A DNA stretch of 64,000 nt. Source: Staphylococcus arlettae. GTDB taxonomy: Bacteria > Bacillota > Bacilli > Staphylococcales > Staphylococcaceae. The stretch covers positions 119,972 to 183,971 of the forward strand of contig NZ_PPQB01000012.1 in NCBI RefSeq assembly GCF_002902345.1. Reading direction: 5' to 3'. Under the pieces are notes generated by a model. The model searched no databases and was not told the origin of the DNA. It saw nothing but the letters and a program-made list of their open reading frames with translations. The position numbers and the translations under genes are program-made. This document shows positions 9,137-19,246 of this stretch, piece by piece (the stretch's first letter is position 1; each line of letters starts with the position of its first letter).

Positions 9137-11740
9137 TTACCAGATATGCCACTGTCCATCCGGAGTAATATTCGCTAAATGTAACCAATGATTGTCTACT
9201 TTTTGTTTAAAGTTTTGATTTTCTTGTAGTAATCGGTCTATATGATCATCAGGTGCTTGAATCACAATGAGTAATCTTAGAGGCGCATGATACGCTTCGT
9301 AATCAGACCTCATGACTGATTGCCACGGTAAACCCGTCAATAAATCACTCGCGTTTCCTTGCATAACGCCCAACCCACCAGTCACTGTATGGGTAGTCTT
9401 ACTGCCACTACCATAATAATGAGGTGCTACTGTCGAAGCATAATATTGTAAGTTAATCCAATGCGCCACAGTTGCAGGCCCTGCAATAATATTTGCTAGT
9501 ATAGACCCTGTTGCATCCTCACGCCAATCATAATTTTGCAAGAAAGATCTACCTTCTAAATTTGTCTGTTGTGTTAATGTCCTTTGACCAATAATAAATG
9601 ACGCGTTTCTTGCTAATCCCCATTCTGGTCTAATTTCGCTCCAGTCATGCGCTAAACGTTGTGCTTCATGTTTTGCATTTTTTACTGATTGCGACAATCG
9701 TGGTAAAGTCAGCATACGTTCTGTATTGGCATTAAGGCTTACTTGTGGCATGACCGCTTTAATTTGCGTTAATGCAGCTTGTGCCTCTGTAGATAGCTCA
9801 GGTACATAGATCCAATCCAACTCATCGATAGTAGTATTATGTTGTGCAGCTACAAATACAGTTTCATGTGGAATTGTGATGCCTAGATTTATCAATGCTT
9901 CACGAACTTCTTCTAAATTACACAACATCGCTAATACCTTTGCATTAAATCCACTGGCAGCACCACCACATGCCCCACAATCTAAAGAAGAAGCATATGG
10001 ATTATTCGCACTTTGACTACCGTGACCACATAAAACAACTAATGGTGAAAAATCATGTGTTAATCCCATTAACTCCAATCCTTGTTTTACATATGTCACT
10101 TTTTCTTCTTTTGTGAAGCCTACTGGTAAACCGTCTTCTTCTCCATACATTTCATGCGTTAAAGTCAGCGAGCTCTTTGGTTTATTGAACCAGTTTTTAT
10201 AAAATTTTTGGATTAAGTTTCCAACAGGTCTAGGTACAAAACTACGCGAAAACATTTGGACACTGAGCCATGAGCCACTTAATTCAGGTAATAATAAACT
10301 TGGCAGCACATTTTGTTTCATTTTCTTAAACGTATAAATTAATGAACTCACTGAATATTTGCGTTGTAAATGCATCTGTAAATCTTGCGGACGCGCCACT
10401 TCTTTTACTTTATGTAGTGGCTCATTCATAACTGGTAAAGATGCATGACTGTGATGACTACCCAATTGACAACTTTCTATAGGTATGCCGAAAAACCCTG
10501 CTATACCAATTGTCTCAAAAGGTCCTGCTGCTTCTAGCTGGCGTCTAAATTGTTCTGATCGTACATCTATACAAAAGGCTAGTTGTGCTTGCGTACTGTC
10601 ATTCTTTTTTTCTGCTTTTGAAACGTTCGTGAGTTGATGGCGCAATTGCTGGGCATAACTATCTTCCCACGCTTCTAACCACAATGTTCTACACGTTTTG
10701 TCATCCAATCGTTGCGCTAATTTCAAGTAGTCATGCTGTTTAGGCATCGACAATTGGTTCCAATGGCTTGTTGTTAACCCTCCCCAATGTATCCAATTAT
10801 TTATCAACGTCACTACAGATGGGCGTGCCACAGGGTTTGATGCATTAAAAGGGGCAAATGGTTGAATAAATACCCACTCTAATGCTAGACGAATCGCTAA
10901 GTATTCAGTTATCAACGGCGCTTTATGACCCACCTTATCAGTTTGCCATAATAACATACCTGCCCAACCCGGTAGTGCTAATAAATGATTTTCTAAGTAA
11001 CCTTGAATTTCATCATGTGGAATTGCTAAATGTTCTAACATTTGTGCTATAACTTCCAGTGGTTCAGAAGGTACTTGTTTTAATGCTTGTCGTTGTACTT
11101 TTGATAATGCTGGATCATGTGTTACTAATCGTTGCCAAGCATAAAAGAATCCTTCTTCACGTCCTGGCATTGTCCAACTTGCTTGGTTTTCATCCAAGTA
11201 CAACTTACACCATTTAATGACATGGTAATCAAGCAACTGTAAATATGATTCTTTCGGCTTATGTTTAATAAACTTACTTCTGGGTGGCATAGAGCGTTGT
11301 AACCAGCGTTGAAAGACATCATCATCAGGTAGTTCAGTTGTCGCCGCTAAGTCATAACTTTCAGATTCTATTGTTAACGGTTGATCATCTAATTTCAGGG
11401 CATTGCTCCCATATTGTTTTGCAACTTCAAAAGGTACATTTAACTGTTGTTGTTCTATCCATTGTTCCAAACGCTCAACTAAATAGCTATCCTCAATTTC
11501 ACCTTTTTGATAAGCATCTTTAATAATTTTTTTGCCTGGAAATATATCTACATCTCTTGAATTATCTAACCATCTGCCGATAGTTTCGAATTGTTTATCT
11601 TCAAGGTTGACCCAAGGATGTCGTGCTGCAAATATAGAAATTGGTGATAATGGAACAATTACTTTTGTCGCACGTGTAATAACCGCTTCTATACTATCAT
11701 TGTGCAATTGTTTGTGTGCTGTAGACTGCGCTGTAACCAT
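9137..11740 (-). CDS. mpsB: MpsB / DabA-type inorganic carbon transporter subunit (DUF2309)
   Basis: An 867-residue cytoplasmic protein of the DUF2309 family (YbcC, DabA). DabA proteins are beta-carbonic-anhydrase-like, zinc-dependent partners of a membrane subunit and supply bicarbonate or CO2. All four zinc-site positions can be read here: C390 and D392 in FCIDVRSE, H573 in LCGHGS and C588 in DCGACGG. The 15-residue H-to-C spacing agrees with the DabA site as I recall it. The start at 11740 (MVTAQS) has AGGAGG seven bases away; the ATG two codons earlier is too close. It lies 13 bases after mpsA, so it is tightly coupled. Confidence 0.92.
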   Translation of the reverse strand: MVTAQSTAHKQLHNDSIEAVITRATKVIVPLSPISIFAARHPWVNLEDKQFETIGRWLDNSRDVDIFPGKKIIKDAYQKGEIEDSYLVERLEQWIEQQQLNVPFEVAKQYGSNALKLDDQPLTIESESYDLAATTELPDDDVFQRWLQRSMPPRSKFIKHKPKESYLQLLDYHVIKWCKLYLDENQASWTMPGREEGFFYAWQRLVTHDPALSKVQRQALKQVPSEPLEVIAQMLEHLAIPHDEIQGYLENHLLALPGWAGMLLWQTDKVGHKAPLITEYLAIRLALEWVFIQPFAPFNASNPVARPSVVTLINNWIHWGGLTTSHWNQLSMPKQHDYLKLAQRLDDKTCRTLWLEAWEDSYAQQLRHQLTNVSKAEKKNDSTQAQLAFCIDVRSEQFRRQLEAAGPFETIGIAGFFGIPIESCQLGSHHSHASLPVMNEPLHKVKEVARPQDLQMHLQRKYSVSSLIYTFKKMKQNVLPSLLLPELSGSWLSVQMFSRSFVPRPVGNLIQKFYKNWFNKPKSSLTLTHEMYGEEDGLPVGFTKEEKVTYVKQGLELMGLTHDFSPLVVLCGHGSQSANNPYASSLDCGACGGAASGFNAKVLAMLCNLEEVREALINLGITIPHETVFVAAQHNTTIDELDWIYVPELSTEAQAALTQIKAVMPQVSLNANTERMLTLPRLSQSVKNAKHEAQRLAHDWSEIRPEWGLARNASFIIGQRTLTQQTNLEGRSFLQNYDWREDATGSILANIIAGPATVAHWINLQYYASTVAPHYYGSGSKTTHTVTGGLGVMQGNASDLLTGLPWQSVMRSDYEAYHAPLRLLIVIQAPDDHIDRLLQENQNFKQKVDNHWLHLANITPDGQWHIW

Positions 11741-11753
11741 GGTCATTCCTCCT

Positions 11754-13271
11754 TTAAGATAAAAATTTCTTGAGATAGTTAGGGTGCCGTTCTATTGCTT
11801 TTGTTTTCGCATCGCCTAAACGCACTAACCATAAATATATAATAGCGAAAACTTTTGATGATTGATGTTTCGCAACCCACGTACTTATAATGCTACCGAG
11901 CACTAAAATAACAGCTACCAATATTATAATAAATAGTGATGGGTGACTATTGCTAATAGCAATATTTTGTAACCACGCATTGAAATAATGATGGATGACG
12001 AAATAAACCACGCCCACTATAACGAGTGCGATGAGACCAATAATCCGCCCCATTTTGCCTTCACCAAATGCTACTAATTGAGTCCATGCCATCGATAACG
12101 ACCATGCTAGAATAAGCGCACTAATGATTCGATAACCTTCACCTGGTTCTGCTAACCAGAAAACAATCGCTAACACTCCTGCTAAAATACGCCCACTAAT
12201 AATCCAAAAGTACGACATTCTTTCATTAGCTCTAACTGGGACTTCAAAGTGTTGGAGTGCAGAGCCCGATCTTAAAAACAACGTTGCTTTGAATAAACCA
12301 TGTAAAATAAGATGAATGATTGCAGCAACATACGCCCCTAATGCACATTGTATTAACATAAAACCCATTTGTCCCATAGTAGAGCCAACGAGCTGTCGTT
12401 TATAATCTACATGCACTAAGCTAATGCCCGAGCCTATTAATACGGAAATACAGGCAATAATGATTAAAATAAATGCAGCAAAATCACTATGAAACAACGG
12501 TGAAAAACGTGTCAACATAATACCACCTGCATTCACAATACCGGCATGCATAATTGCAGATACTGGCGTAGGTGCAGCAACAGATTCTATCAACCATCGT
12601 TGGAATGGCCATTGAGCTGCCGGAACAATCACAGCAATAATAAGCAGCAATGATAAACCAAAGTATTGCCATCCAGTAACCATACTAAGATGCGCTTCTG
12701 TTAAAGCTGCCGAAAACGTCCATTCTCCTGTAATAACAAATAACCACAATACCGAACATGCTAAAGCTATCCAACTTAGTAAAAAATAGCGACTTGTAAC
12801 TTTTGCTGCCGCTTTAGTTACTTTCCATTTTCGATTCAGGCGCATCAGCAATGATAAACAAATTAAAGTCAGACCCCAAAATGCCGTCATTAAGCGTAAA
12901 TCATCACTTAACCATGCAATCGCTGCAAAACTTGTCACTAATTGAAATAACACAAAATATTTACGATAATTAAAATCGCCTTTTAAATACTGCATCGAAA
13001 AGCGTTGGATAATTAATCCAATGACTAATACAAAGAACGCCATTAACCATGCGAGAATATCAAAATAAAAAGGTCCTAATTTCTCACTATTATCTATGTT
13101 AATTAAGGCAATTAATGCGATTAAAGGTGGTAATGCACTTACCCCTATATGTATTTTTATATAAGACAGTGGTACACGTTTATTAATAAAAATAACACCA
13201 CTTATCACAGCAATGATTAACGTGCTGACAAACACAATCATGAATGTTAAAAGTCCTGATGTAGCATCCAT
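11754..13271 (-). CDS. mpsA: MpsA / NuoL-like membrane subunit
   Basis: A 505-residue polytopic protein with about 13-14 hydrophobic segments, homologous to complex I subunit NuoL/NdhF and to Mrp antiporter subunits. With MpsB it forms the staphylococcal MpsAB system, reported as a sodium-dependent bicarbonate or membrane-potential system needed at low CO2. Conserved proton_antipo_M features are visible (AAPTPVSAIMHAGIVNAGG; an H-rich IIHLILHGLFKATLF segment). AAAGGGG precedes ATG 13271. It is first in the mpsABC operon and follows a ~300-nt leader with a terminator-like hairpin. Confidence 0.92.
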   Translation of the reverse strand: MDATSGLLTFMIVFVSTLIIAVISGVIFINKRVPLSYIKIHIGVSALPPLIALIALINIDNSEKLGPFYFDILAWLMAFFVLVIGLIIQRFSMQYLKGDFNYRKYFVLFQLVTSFAAIAWLSDDLRLMTAFWGLTLICLSLLMRLNRKWKVTKAAAKVTSRYFLLSWIALACSVLWLFVITGEWTFSAALTEAHLSMVTGWQYFGLSLLLIIAVIVPAAQWPFQRWLIESVAAPTPVSAIMHAGIVNAGGIMLTRFSPLFHSDFAAFILIIIACISVLIGSGISLVHVDYKRQLVGSTMGQMGFMLIQCALGAYVAAIIHLILHGLFKATLFLRSGSALQHFEVPVRANERMSYFWIISGRILAGVLAIVFWLAEPGEGYRIISALILAWSLSMAWTQLVAFGEGKMGRIIGLIALVIVGVVYFVIHHYFNAWLQNIAISNSHPSLFIIILVAVILVLGSIISTWVAKHQSSKVFAIIYLWLVRLGDAKTKAIERHPNYLKKFLS

Positions 13272-13321
13272 ATACTAGGCCCCTTTCCATTTAAAATAAT
13301 AAATGTTCCACAACTATATTT

Positions 13322-13385
13322 AGCAAAACAAAAAAGCCAACAAGTTGTAAGATACACTCTGTGTATGCATTACAATTGTTGACTT
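13322..13385 (-). promoter_or_regulatory. Terminator-like hairpin in the mpsABC leader (candidate attenuator)
   Basis: On the minus strand, AAGTCAACAATTGTAA pairs with TTACAACTTGTTGGCTT, enclosing an inner ATACAC/GTGTAT stem, and is followed by TTTTTTGTTTT. It lies between the likely promoter (~13585-13613) and mpsA, 50 bases before the start, so it could attenuate the operon. A sensing element is not identified. Confidence 0.55.
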
Positions 13386-13584
13386 CATTACAACCTACTC
13401 CCGTAAAGGAATATTTTGCGCTGCTGTCGCTATGTTATCAATAATTTTTCGTTATACCGTTAACTATAGAAAGCAACTGCACCTAAGATACTTTTTCATT
13501 CAACCAATATTATTATATTAATCGTCTGCTAAAGTGGGAATTCACCTTTCAATAAGTAACGGTATATTAATTCAGAATAGTAAC

Positions 13585-13613
13585 AATTTATAACTTTTTC
13601 AGCTATCTGTCAA
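13585..13613 (-). promoter_or_regulatory. Putative sigma-A promoter of mpsABC
   Basis: Minus strand: TTGACA (13608-13613) and TAAATT or the overlapping TATAAA (13585-13592), with 17 or 15 bases between. This predicts a leader of roughly 300 nt before mpsA. Confidence 0.55.
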
Positions 13614-13830
13614 GTTTTAAGATAATTACAACAGAATCACCACGCAAAGATTCAACAAAAAAGAGGTTGGAATATCGTAGATGCAGAACAGCATCTGTTC
13701 ATATTTTTGCAGCTGGCTAAAAGAAAATTACGTTTCAAATAAATCTTTTCTTTTGCTTCATGCTTTCGAATTGAGAGACAAACTTTTGCCGCTAGTACAG
13801 CTAAAACTTTCATATAATATTAGTATTGTT

Positions 13831-13939
13831 TTTGGCCGACTTCTACTCGCCGAAGACTACAGGCTACGGCAGTGCCCGCGGAAAGCATGCACAAAAAAAC
13901 TGCCAACAAAGTTGGAGCCTTTGTCAGCAGTCTTTATCA
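13831..13939. repeat. Dispersed repeat family R2, copy A
   Basis: Shares GAAGACTACAGGCT, GGCAGTGCCCGCGGAAAGC and AAAAAAACTG with copy B (32293-32408). Its distal part can fold as ACTGCC...GCAGT. It lies at the 3' end of the minus-strand aldA gene. Confidence 0.8.
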
Positions 13940-13984
13940 TCTTTGTAGGTAAATCTAGTTCATCAAATTGCAGTCAACGTACCG

Positions 13985-15505
13985 TTAAAACAAGCCAGTT
14001 GGATTGGTATCATAACTGACTAAAAGATTTTTAGTTTGTTGGTAGTGGTCTAACATCATTAAGTGGTTCTCTCTACCAATACCGGATTGTTTGTAACCAC
14101 CAAATGCAGCGTGTGCTGGATATGTGTGGTAATTATTGACCCATACACGTCCTGCTTGTATACCTCTACCAATACGATAAGCAGTATTTTGACTACGCGT
14201 CCATATACCCGCGCCAAGACCATACATTGTATCGTTAGCCATTTCTAAGGCTTCTTCATTATCTTTAAATGTTGCTACAGACAGTACAGGACCAAAGATT
14301 TCTTCTTGGAAAATACGCATGTCTTGAGTTCCTTTGAAGATCGTAGGCTCAATATAAAAGCCATGTGCTAAATTATCATCTTCCGTACGGACGTTACCTC
14401 CGACTAGCACTTCTGCACCTTCATTTTTTCCAATATCTAAATATTTTTGAATTTTTTCTTGCTGTTCATTAGAAGTTTGTGCACCTACCATTGTTGTATC
14501 ATCAAGTGGATTACCTAATTTAATTTTGTTCACTTTATCAATACATAATTTAATAAAATCTTCGTAAATATCTTCATGCACTAAGGCACGTGAAGGACAT
14601 GTACATACTTCACCTTGGTTAAGTGCAAACATGACTAACCCTTCTACAGCTTTATCTAAAAAGTCATCATCTTCATCCATAATATCTTTAAAGAAGACGT
14701 TAGGTGATTTACCACCTAACTCCAAAGTCACAGGAATAATATTATCACTAGCGTTTTTCATAATGATTTTTCCTGTTGTTGTTTCACCTGTAAAGGCAAC
14801 TTTATTAATACCTGTATGTGTGGCTAATGCCTCACCCGCTTCAGCACCAAAACCATTAACGATATTTAATAATCCGGCAGGCAATAAATCTTCAATTAAT
14901 TCAACAAAATGTAATACAGATACAGGTGTTTGTTCTGCCGGTTTTAATACAACAGCATTACCTGTAACTAAAGCTGGCGCAATTTTCCAAGTGGCCATAA
15001 GTATAGGGAAGTTCCATGGAATAATTTGACCTACAACACCAAGTGGCTCTTTGTAATGATATGCGACTGTATCATTATCAATTTGTGAAATGCCACCTTC
15101 TTCGGCACGTATCACTCCAGCAAAATATCTAAAATGATCTACCACTAATGGTAAATCTGCCGTTAATGTTTCACGTACAGGTTTTCCATTATCGAAGGTT
15201 TCAATCACTGCTAAGTATTCTAAATTTTGTTCGACACGATCAGCTATATCTAATAACAATTGAGAGCGTTCAGCGGGAGATTTTTTGCCCCACTCAACTT
15301 GCGCTTGTTGTGCAGCTTGAACCGCTAAATCTACATCTTCTTTAGTGGATTGTGGTACTTGTGAATAAACTTCACCTGTTATGGGAGAGAGATTATCAAA
15401 ATAATTTCCTTGTTGCGGTGCTTGCCATTGGCCGTTAATAAAATTTTCGTATTGCGTTTTTACCTTGTATTGTGCATTTGGTTCAGTTGGATTAGTATAA
15501 ATCAT
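13985..15505 (-). CDS. aldA: Acetaldehyde/aldehyde dehydrogenase (AldA-like)
   Basis: A 506-residue NAD-dependent aldehyde dehydrogenase of the AldA/ExaC group, typically acting on acetaldehyde and other short aldehydes. The catalytic cysteine is C301 in GEVCTCPSR, with a second cysteine two residues on, as in this subgroup; [12 protein letters not shown] holds the glutamate. AGGAGG precedes ATG 15505. A cre-like palindromic site lies 44 bases upstream, so catabolite control is likely. It is monocistronic and is followed by repeat R2. Confidence 0.93.
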   Translation of the reverse strand: MIYTNPTEPNAQYKVKTQYENFINGQWQAPQQGNYFDNLSPITGEVYSQVPQSTKEDVDLAVQAAQQAQVEWGKKSPAERSQLLLDIADRVEQNLEYLAVIETFDNGKPVRETLTADLPLVVDHFRYFAGVIRAEEGGISQIDNDTVAYHYKEPLGVVGQIIPWNFPILMATWKIAPALVTGNAVVLKPAEQTPVSVLHFVELIEDLLPAGLLNIVNGFGAEAGEALATHTGINKVAFTGETTTGKIIMKNASDNIIPVTLELGGKSPNVFFKDIMDEDDDFLDKAVEGLVMFALNQGEVCTCPSRALVHEDIYEDFIKLCIDKVNKIKLGNPLDDTTMVGAQTSNEQQEKIQKYLDIGKNEGAEVLVGGNVRTEDDNLAHGFYIEPTIFKGTQDMRIFQEEIFGPVLSVATFKDNEEALEMANDTMYGLGAGIWTRSQNTAYRIGRGIQAGRVWVNNYHTYPAHAAFGGYKQSGIGRENHLMMLDHYQQTKNLLVSYDTNPTGLF

Positions 15506-15548
15506 TTAATTACCTCCTTTTAGTAGTTCCTTACCCGCAACTACTTAC

Positions 15549-15563
15549 TTGTAAGCGCTTAAA
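15549..15563. promoter_or_regulatory. cre-like site upstream of aldA
   Basis: TTGTAAGCGCTTAAA matches the CcpA consensus WTGNAANCGNWNNCW except at one position. It contains the perfect core TAAGCGCTTA. It is 44 bases upstream of the aldA start. Confidence 0.6.
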
Positions 15564-15635
15564 TTATAATCCCAAAAACTGTATGAATTGCTAAAACAGA
15601 CTATATTCTAACATCATACAAAGTTTACCTAAACT

Positions 15636-16127
15636 TTAAAATAGTTTAATCATGTTAAACCATGCTACATTGCCGTGTGTTGATGCGGAAGATCCAGCAT
15701 TGGTATAACCATATTGTTCATACAAGGTAACCAACTCTTTTTTACATGTCAAGGTCACACCTTGACGTTGTGTTGACCTGGCTAACTGCTCAAAATGTTG
15801 CAACAACATACCAGCTAAACCTTGATGTTGATATTCTTGTGCTACAACTATGCCTAATATGCTGAGATACCCACCTGTTTCTGAATTAGGTTTAATACTA
15901 TCAAATAAATCATCCGTTATATATTTTTGGTCGATAACGGGACCATTTATATAACCTGCAATAGTATTCGTTGTATCATCCACAGCAACTATAAAGCTAT
16001 CTGTAATCAAAAAAGCACGTTCGCGTAATGCCTGTTCAGTCGCCGCTTCTTCTGGGGTAAACCCCGCTTGTTCTAATAGAATGATTTGCTCTAAATCTGT
16101 TTGCTGTACTTGTCTAAATTGTAACAC
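15636..16127 (-). CDS. GNAT-family N-acetyltransferase
   Basis: A 163-residue acetyl-CoA-dependent acyltransferase. The acetyl-CoA binding loop is seen as VAQEYQHQGLAGMLL (~residues 96-110), matching the family Q/RxxGxG/A pattern. I prefer GTG at 16127, because GAGGG lies six bases before it; the ATG at 16133 directly touches that site. Substrate unknown. It is a single gene between aldA and the YeiH-like exporter. Confidence 0.85.
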   Translation of the reverse strand: MLQFRQVQQTDLEQIILLEQAGFTPEEAATEQALRERAFLITDSFIVAVDDTTNTIAGYINGPVIDQKYITDDLFDSIKPNSETGGYLSILGIVVAQEYQHQGLAGMLLQHFEQLARSTQRQGVTLTCKKELVTLYEQYGYTNAGSSASTHGNVAWFNMIKLF

Positions 16128-16194
16128 TGCCATCCCTCACTATTATGCTCGTATTTAAATAGAGTGTAGGCAAATATTAGATAGCTGTCAAAAT

Positions 16195-17208
16195 TCAAAC
16201 TAATAAATATGCTATACCACTAACAATGATTGAGGTAATCAGCATAGCCATTAGCGGTTTAAAGGCACGCTGTCTTAAATCTGCCAAATTAACATTCAAT
16301 CCTAATCCTACCATCGCTGCCGTTAATAACCATGTTGTCAGTGTAGACACACTGTTCATTACATTTGATGCTACTGGAATCATCGGACCTAGTACATAAC
16401 TACCTATAATACTCATAATAATAAAACCTATTAAAAACCAAGGGAATGGTATTTTAGTAGTATCATTTTCAGTTGAACTCTGTTTGCGTTTCATTAAATA
16501 CATAAAAATAAATGCTACGGGTACTAATAGAAACACTCGTCCCAATTTAGTAAGTAATCCTAAGGCCATCGCTTCATTACCTGCCGGTGCAGCAGCTACA
16601 GCTACATGTGCTAATTCATGTAAACTCATCCCACTCCACGTACCATATTGTACAGGTGTTAATGATAATACCGGCGCTAACATCGTATAACCGATTGCAA
16701 ACACAGTACCGACTAGTGCGATCATACCTACACCAATCGCTGTATCCTCTTCTTTCGCTTTCACAATAGGTGCAATCGCTGCAATCGCCGCTGCACCACA
16801 AATACCAGTACCCACACCAACTAACAACGAAATCATTTTATCTGCTTTGAACAATTTAGCTAAGCTAAGCATAACTATTATTGCTAGTGCCACAATACAA
16901 GCATCTCGTAATAATAAACCTAGTCCTTCATTAAAAATAATCGTAATATTTAATTTTAGTCCGTACAATACAATTGCCACACGTAATAATACAAATGACG
17001 AAAACTTAATGCCTCGTTGAATCGCTCGAGGATAGCCAAATAATTGTCGAAATACCACTGCTATAATAATGGCACAAGCCATTTGACCAACACGATCAAA
17101 CCCCGGCAGTAAAGCTAATACGTAGCCTATACCTGCAATAGCGAACGTAAACACTACACCTAACAACCAACTCAGCACTTTGTATTGTTTAAGTTGAAGT
17201 CCAAACAT
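16195..17208 (-). CDS. YeiH-family putative exporter (UPF0324)
   Basis: A 337-residue membrane protein with about ten TM segments, of the YeiH/UPF0324 (Cons_hypoth698) family, annotated elsewhere as putative sulfate exporter. The family segments LLVGVGTGICGAAAIAAI and HELAHVAVAA are visible. AAAGGAGA precedes ATG 17208. It is divergent from a LysR regulator, the usual YeiH/YeiE-like context, so the regulator probably controls it. The transported substrate is uncertain. Confidence 0.88.
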   Translation of the reverse strand: MFGLQLKQYKVLSWLLGVVFTFAIAGIGYVLALLPGFDRVGQMACAIIIAVVFRQLFGYPRAIQRGIKFSSFVLLRVAIVLYGLKLNITIIFNEGLGLLLRDACIVALAIIVMLSLAKLFKADKMISLLVGVGTGICGAAAIAAIAPIVKAKEEDTAIGVGMIALVGTVFAIGYTMLAPVLSLTPVQYGTWSGMSLHELAHVAVAAAPAGNEAMALGLLTKLGRVFLLVPVAFIFMYLMKRKQSSTENDTTKIPFPWFLIGFIIMSIIGSYVLGPMIPVASNVMNSVSTLTTWLLTAAMVGLGLNVNLADLRQRAFKPLMAMLITSIIVSGIAYLLV

Positions 17209-17264
17209 AAGTATTCCATCTCCTTTTCGTTTAGCATATAGCGCTCGCTTTTATAAGTAAAATT

Positions 17265-17280
17265 AATTATTATAATAATT
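17265..17280. promoter_or_regulatory. 16-bp palindrome in the yeiH-lysR divergent promoter
   Basis: AATTATTATAATAATT is a perfect palindrome 41 bases before the regulator start. It could be the LysR site or simply an AT-rich -10 region. Confidence 0.35.
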
Positions 17281-17320
17281 ACTATAAGTAATTTGATATG
17301 AATAATTGGAGGTATACAAT

Positions 17321-18202
17321 ATGGATCGCTATTTAAATGTCTTTATCAGTGTTGCAGAGCAACAAAGTTTCTCAAAGGCAGCAAAATTACATCACATGAC
17401 ACAGCCTGCAGTCAGCCAATACATACGTACATTAGAAGAGCGCATGAACACCAAATTATTAGATCGAAATAATAAACGTGTCCATCTCAATAAAGCTGGC
17501 GAAATTGTTTATCATTACAGTAAGGAAATTATGGGTATGTATGAACGCATGCATTATTTAGTTGATGATTTAAATCACACTGCTAATGGACCATTAAAAA
17601 TTGGAGCAAGTTATACTTTCGGGGAATATATATTGCCCCATATCATTGCCAAAACTAAAGAACACTGTCCAGAAGTCCAACCTATCGTCACAATTGGCAA
17701 CACTGAAGAAATAGCTGCACTAGTAGAAAATCATCAATTAGATATCGGAATTGTCGAAGGTCATTTTAAAAATCGCACGTTAATACCACATAAATTTGCC
17801 GAAGATGAAATGATTATCGTCGCTACACCAACGCATCCTTTGTTGCAAAAATCACACATCACGCATCATTTACTAGAAACACAAACTTGGATTGTAAGAG
17901 AGGAAGGATCTGGTACTAGAGAAGCATTGAATAACGTCTTCAAATTACTTGCTATTAGCCCTAATAATCTCATACACTTCAGTAGTACACAACCTATTAA
18001 AGCATCGGTGGAATCTGGGTTAGGTATTAGCTTTTTATCAAAATGGGCAGTCAAAAAAGAATTAGCTAGAGGGGAGCTTGTTGCTGTTGATATGAATTTC
18101 CTTCCTTACAAACGGACCTTTGCATACTTAACCCATTCACCGTTTCAAACGAAATCATTAGAGGTATTTATAGATATCCTGTGTCACCATCAGTTAGATT
18201 AA
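17321..18202 (+). CDS. LysR-family regulator (CysL/YeiE-like)
   Basis: A 293-residue LysR-type regulator: N-terminal HTH (FSKAAKLHHMTQPAVSQYIR, ~residues 18-37) and an effector domain with GSGTREALNNVF, a signature of the CysL/YeiE subgroup. The start is ATG 17321, with TGGAGG at 17307-17312. It is divergent from the YeiH-like exporter, which it likely controls; related proteins respond to sulfur compounds, but that is inference. Confidence 0.92.
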   Translation: MDRYLNVFISVAEQQSFSKAAKLHHMTQPAVSQYIRTLEERMNTKLLDRNNKRVHLNKAGEIVYHYSKEIMGMYERMHYLVDDLNHTANGPLKIGASYTFGEYILPHIIAKTKEHCPEVQPIVTIGNTEEIAALVENHQLDIGIVEGHFKNRTLIPHKFAEDEMIIVATPTHPLLQKSHITHHLLETQTWIVREEGSGTREALNNVFKLLAISPNNLIHFSSTQPIKASVESGLGISFLSKWAVKKELARGELVAVDMNFLPYKRTFAYLTHSPFQTKSLEVFIDILCHHQLD

Positions 18203-18301
18203 GCGTACGTAAGTCCATTCTAACTAAGATAAAACATATTATTGGTAAAAATTGTATACTTGATATAAAATTTATACTAAATTGACTGTAGGAGGAATTT
18301 T

Positions 18302-19228
18302 ATGACTGTTACTGGACATCACCACATTTCAATGTATACCAAAAATGCCAAAGCAAACAAAGACTTTTACACTAACGTACTAGGTTTAAGATTGGTAGAA
18401 AAATCTGTCAATCAAGATAACCCTAAAATGTATCATTTATTTTTCGGAGACGAAGTAGGTTCAGCTGGAACTTTATTAAGTTTTTTTGAAATACCTAATC
18501 TGGGTAAAAATCGTCCGGGTACTAATTCTATTCATCGCATAACTTTACTCGTACCAGACAGTACAGCCCTTACTTATTTTCAAAATCGTTTGGAAGCGCG
18601 CGGTGTTACTACTCAACCTCTTACTTATTTGAATCAAGATGCACTAGTGTTTCATGATGTAGATGGCTTAGAGCTTGTTTTAATGGTTAACAACCAGCAT
18701 GCCTTACCAACGTTTTGGCGTCACAACCCTTATAGCGATATCCCGAAAAAATATCAAATATTAGGCATGGGACCAGTAGAATTACGCGTTAAAAAAACGC
18801 AGCCGACTATGGAATTTTTAACTCAAACATTAGGATACTATCGACGAGATGATACTACAGAACTTGTCTACACACTTGATGATTCGGGCTACTATACAGA
18901 TATCGTAGTCGTTTCACAACAAGGTGCTTCTGCAAGACCAGGGCAAGGATATGTGCATCACTTGGCTTTAAACACACCGACAGATGACGATTTAACAGCT
19001 ATGCACAATAGTATCAACCAGCTACCTGGCAATAATTCAGGCATCGTTGATCGCTATTTCTTTAAATCGTTATATTACCGTCAAAATAAAATTTTATATG
19101 AATTTGCAACTGCTGAACCTGGTTTCACTGTAGATACTAGTGTTGAAAACTTGGGTAAAGAACTTAACTTACCAGATTTTTTAGAAGCGCAACGTGCAGA
19201 TATAGAAGCTGCATTACACAAACTATAA
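18302..19228 (+). CDS. VOC-family ring-cleaving dioxygenase (MhqO/MhqE-like)
   Basis: A 308-residue protein with two vicinal-oxygen-chelate modules. Likely metal ligands include the first-module histidine in GHHHISMYT and VHHLAL (~residues 218-223). It resembles MhqO/MhqE dioxygenases used against quinones and catechols. AGGAGG lies before ATG 18302. It is first of a three-gene operon (18302-20881) with an LLM flavin enzyme and a flavin reductase, which suits detoxification of aromatic compounds. No MhqR-type gene adjoins; the closest regulator is the LysR gene 100 bases upstream. Confidence 0.88.
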   Translation: MTVTGHHHISMYTKNAKANKDFYTNVLGLRLVEKSVNQDNPKMYHLFFGDEVGSAGTLLSFFEIPNLGKNRPGTNSIHRITLLVPDSTALTYFQNRLEARGVTTQPLTYLNQDALVFHDVDGLELVLMVNNQHALPTFWRHNPYSDIPKKYQILGMGPVELRVKKTQPTMEFLTQTLGYYRRDDTTELVYTLDDSGYYTDIVVVSQQGASARPGQGYVHHLALNTPTDDDLTAMHNSINQLPGNNSGIVDRYFFKSLYYRQNKILYEFATAEPGFTVDTSVENLGKELNLPDFLEAQRADIEAALHKL

Positions 19229-19246
19229 ATAAAGGAGACTAACACT

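Larger units (their letters stand above)
13272..13984. other. Intergenic region between aldA and mpsA
   Basis: 713 bases without a convincing gene. It holds the mps promoter and leader hairpin and repeat family R2 copy A (13831-13939). A 112-codon plus-strand reading frame across 13681-14019 runs through the repeat and the aldA end and has no ribosome site, so I do not treat it as a gene. Confidence 0.6.

Noticed and set aside
13322-13430. yybP-ykoY (Mn) riboswitch in the mps leader, from GGGAGTAGG and GTCAACA
   Set aside because: Only short motif fragments match and I could not draw the full consensus fold, so I report just a structured leader.
13681-14019. 112-codon plus-strand ORF
   Set aside because: It crosses repeat R2 and the end of aldA, with no family resemblance and no ribosome site.
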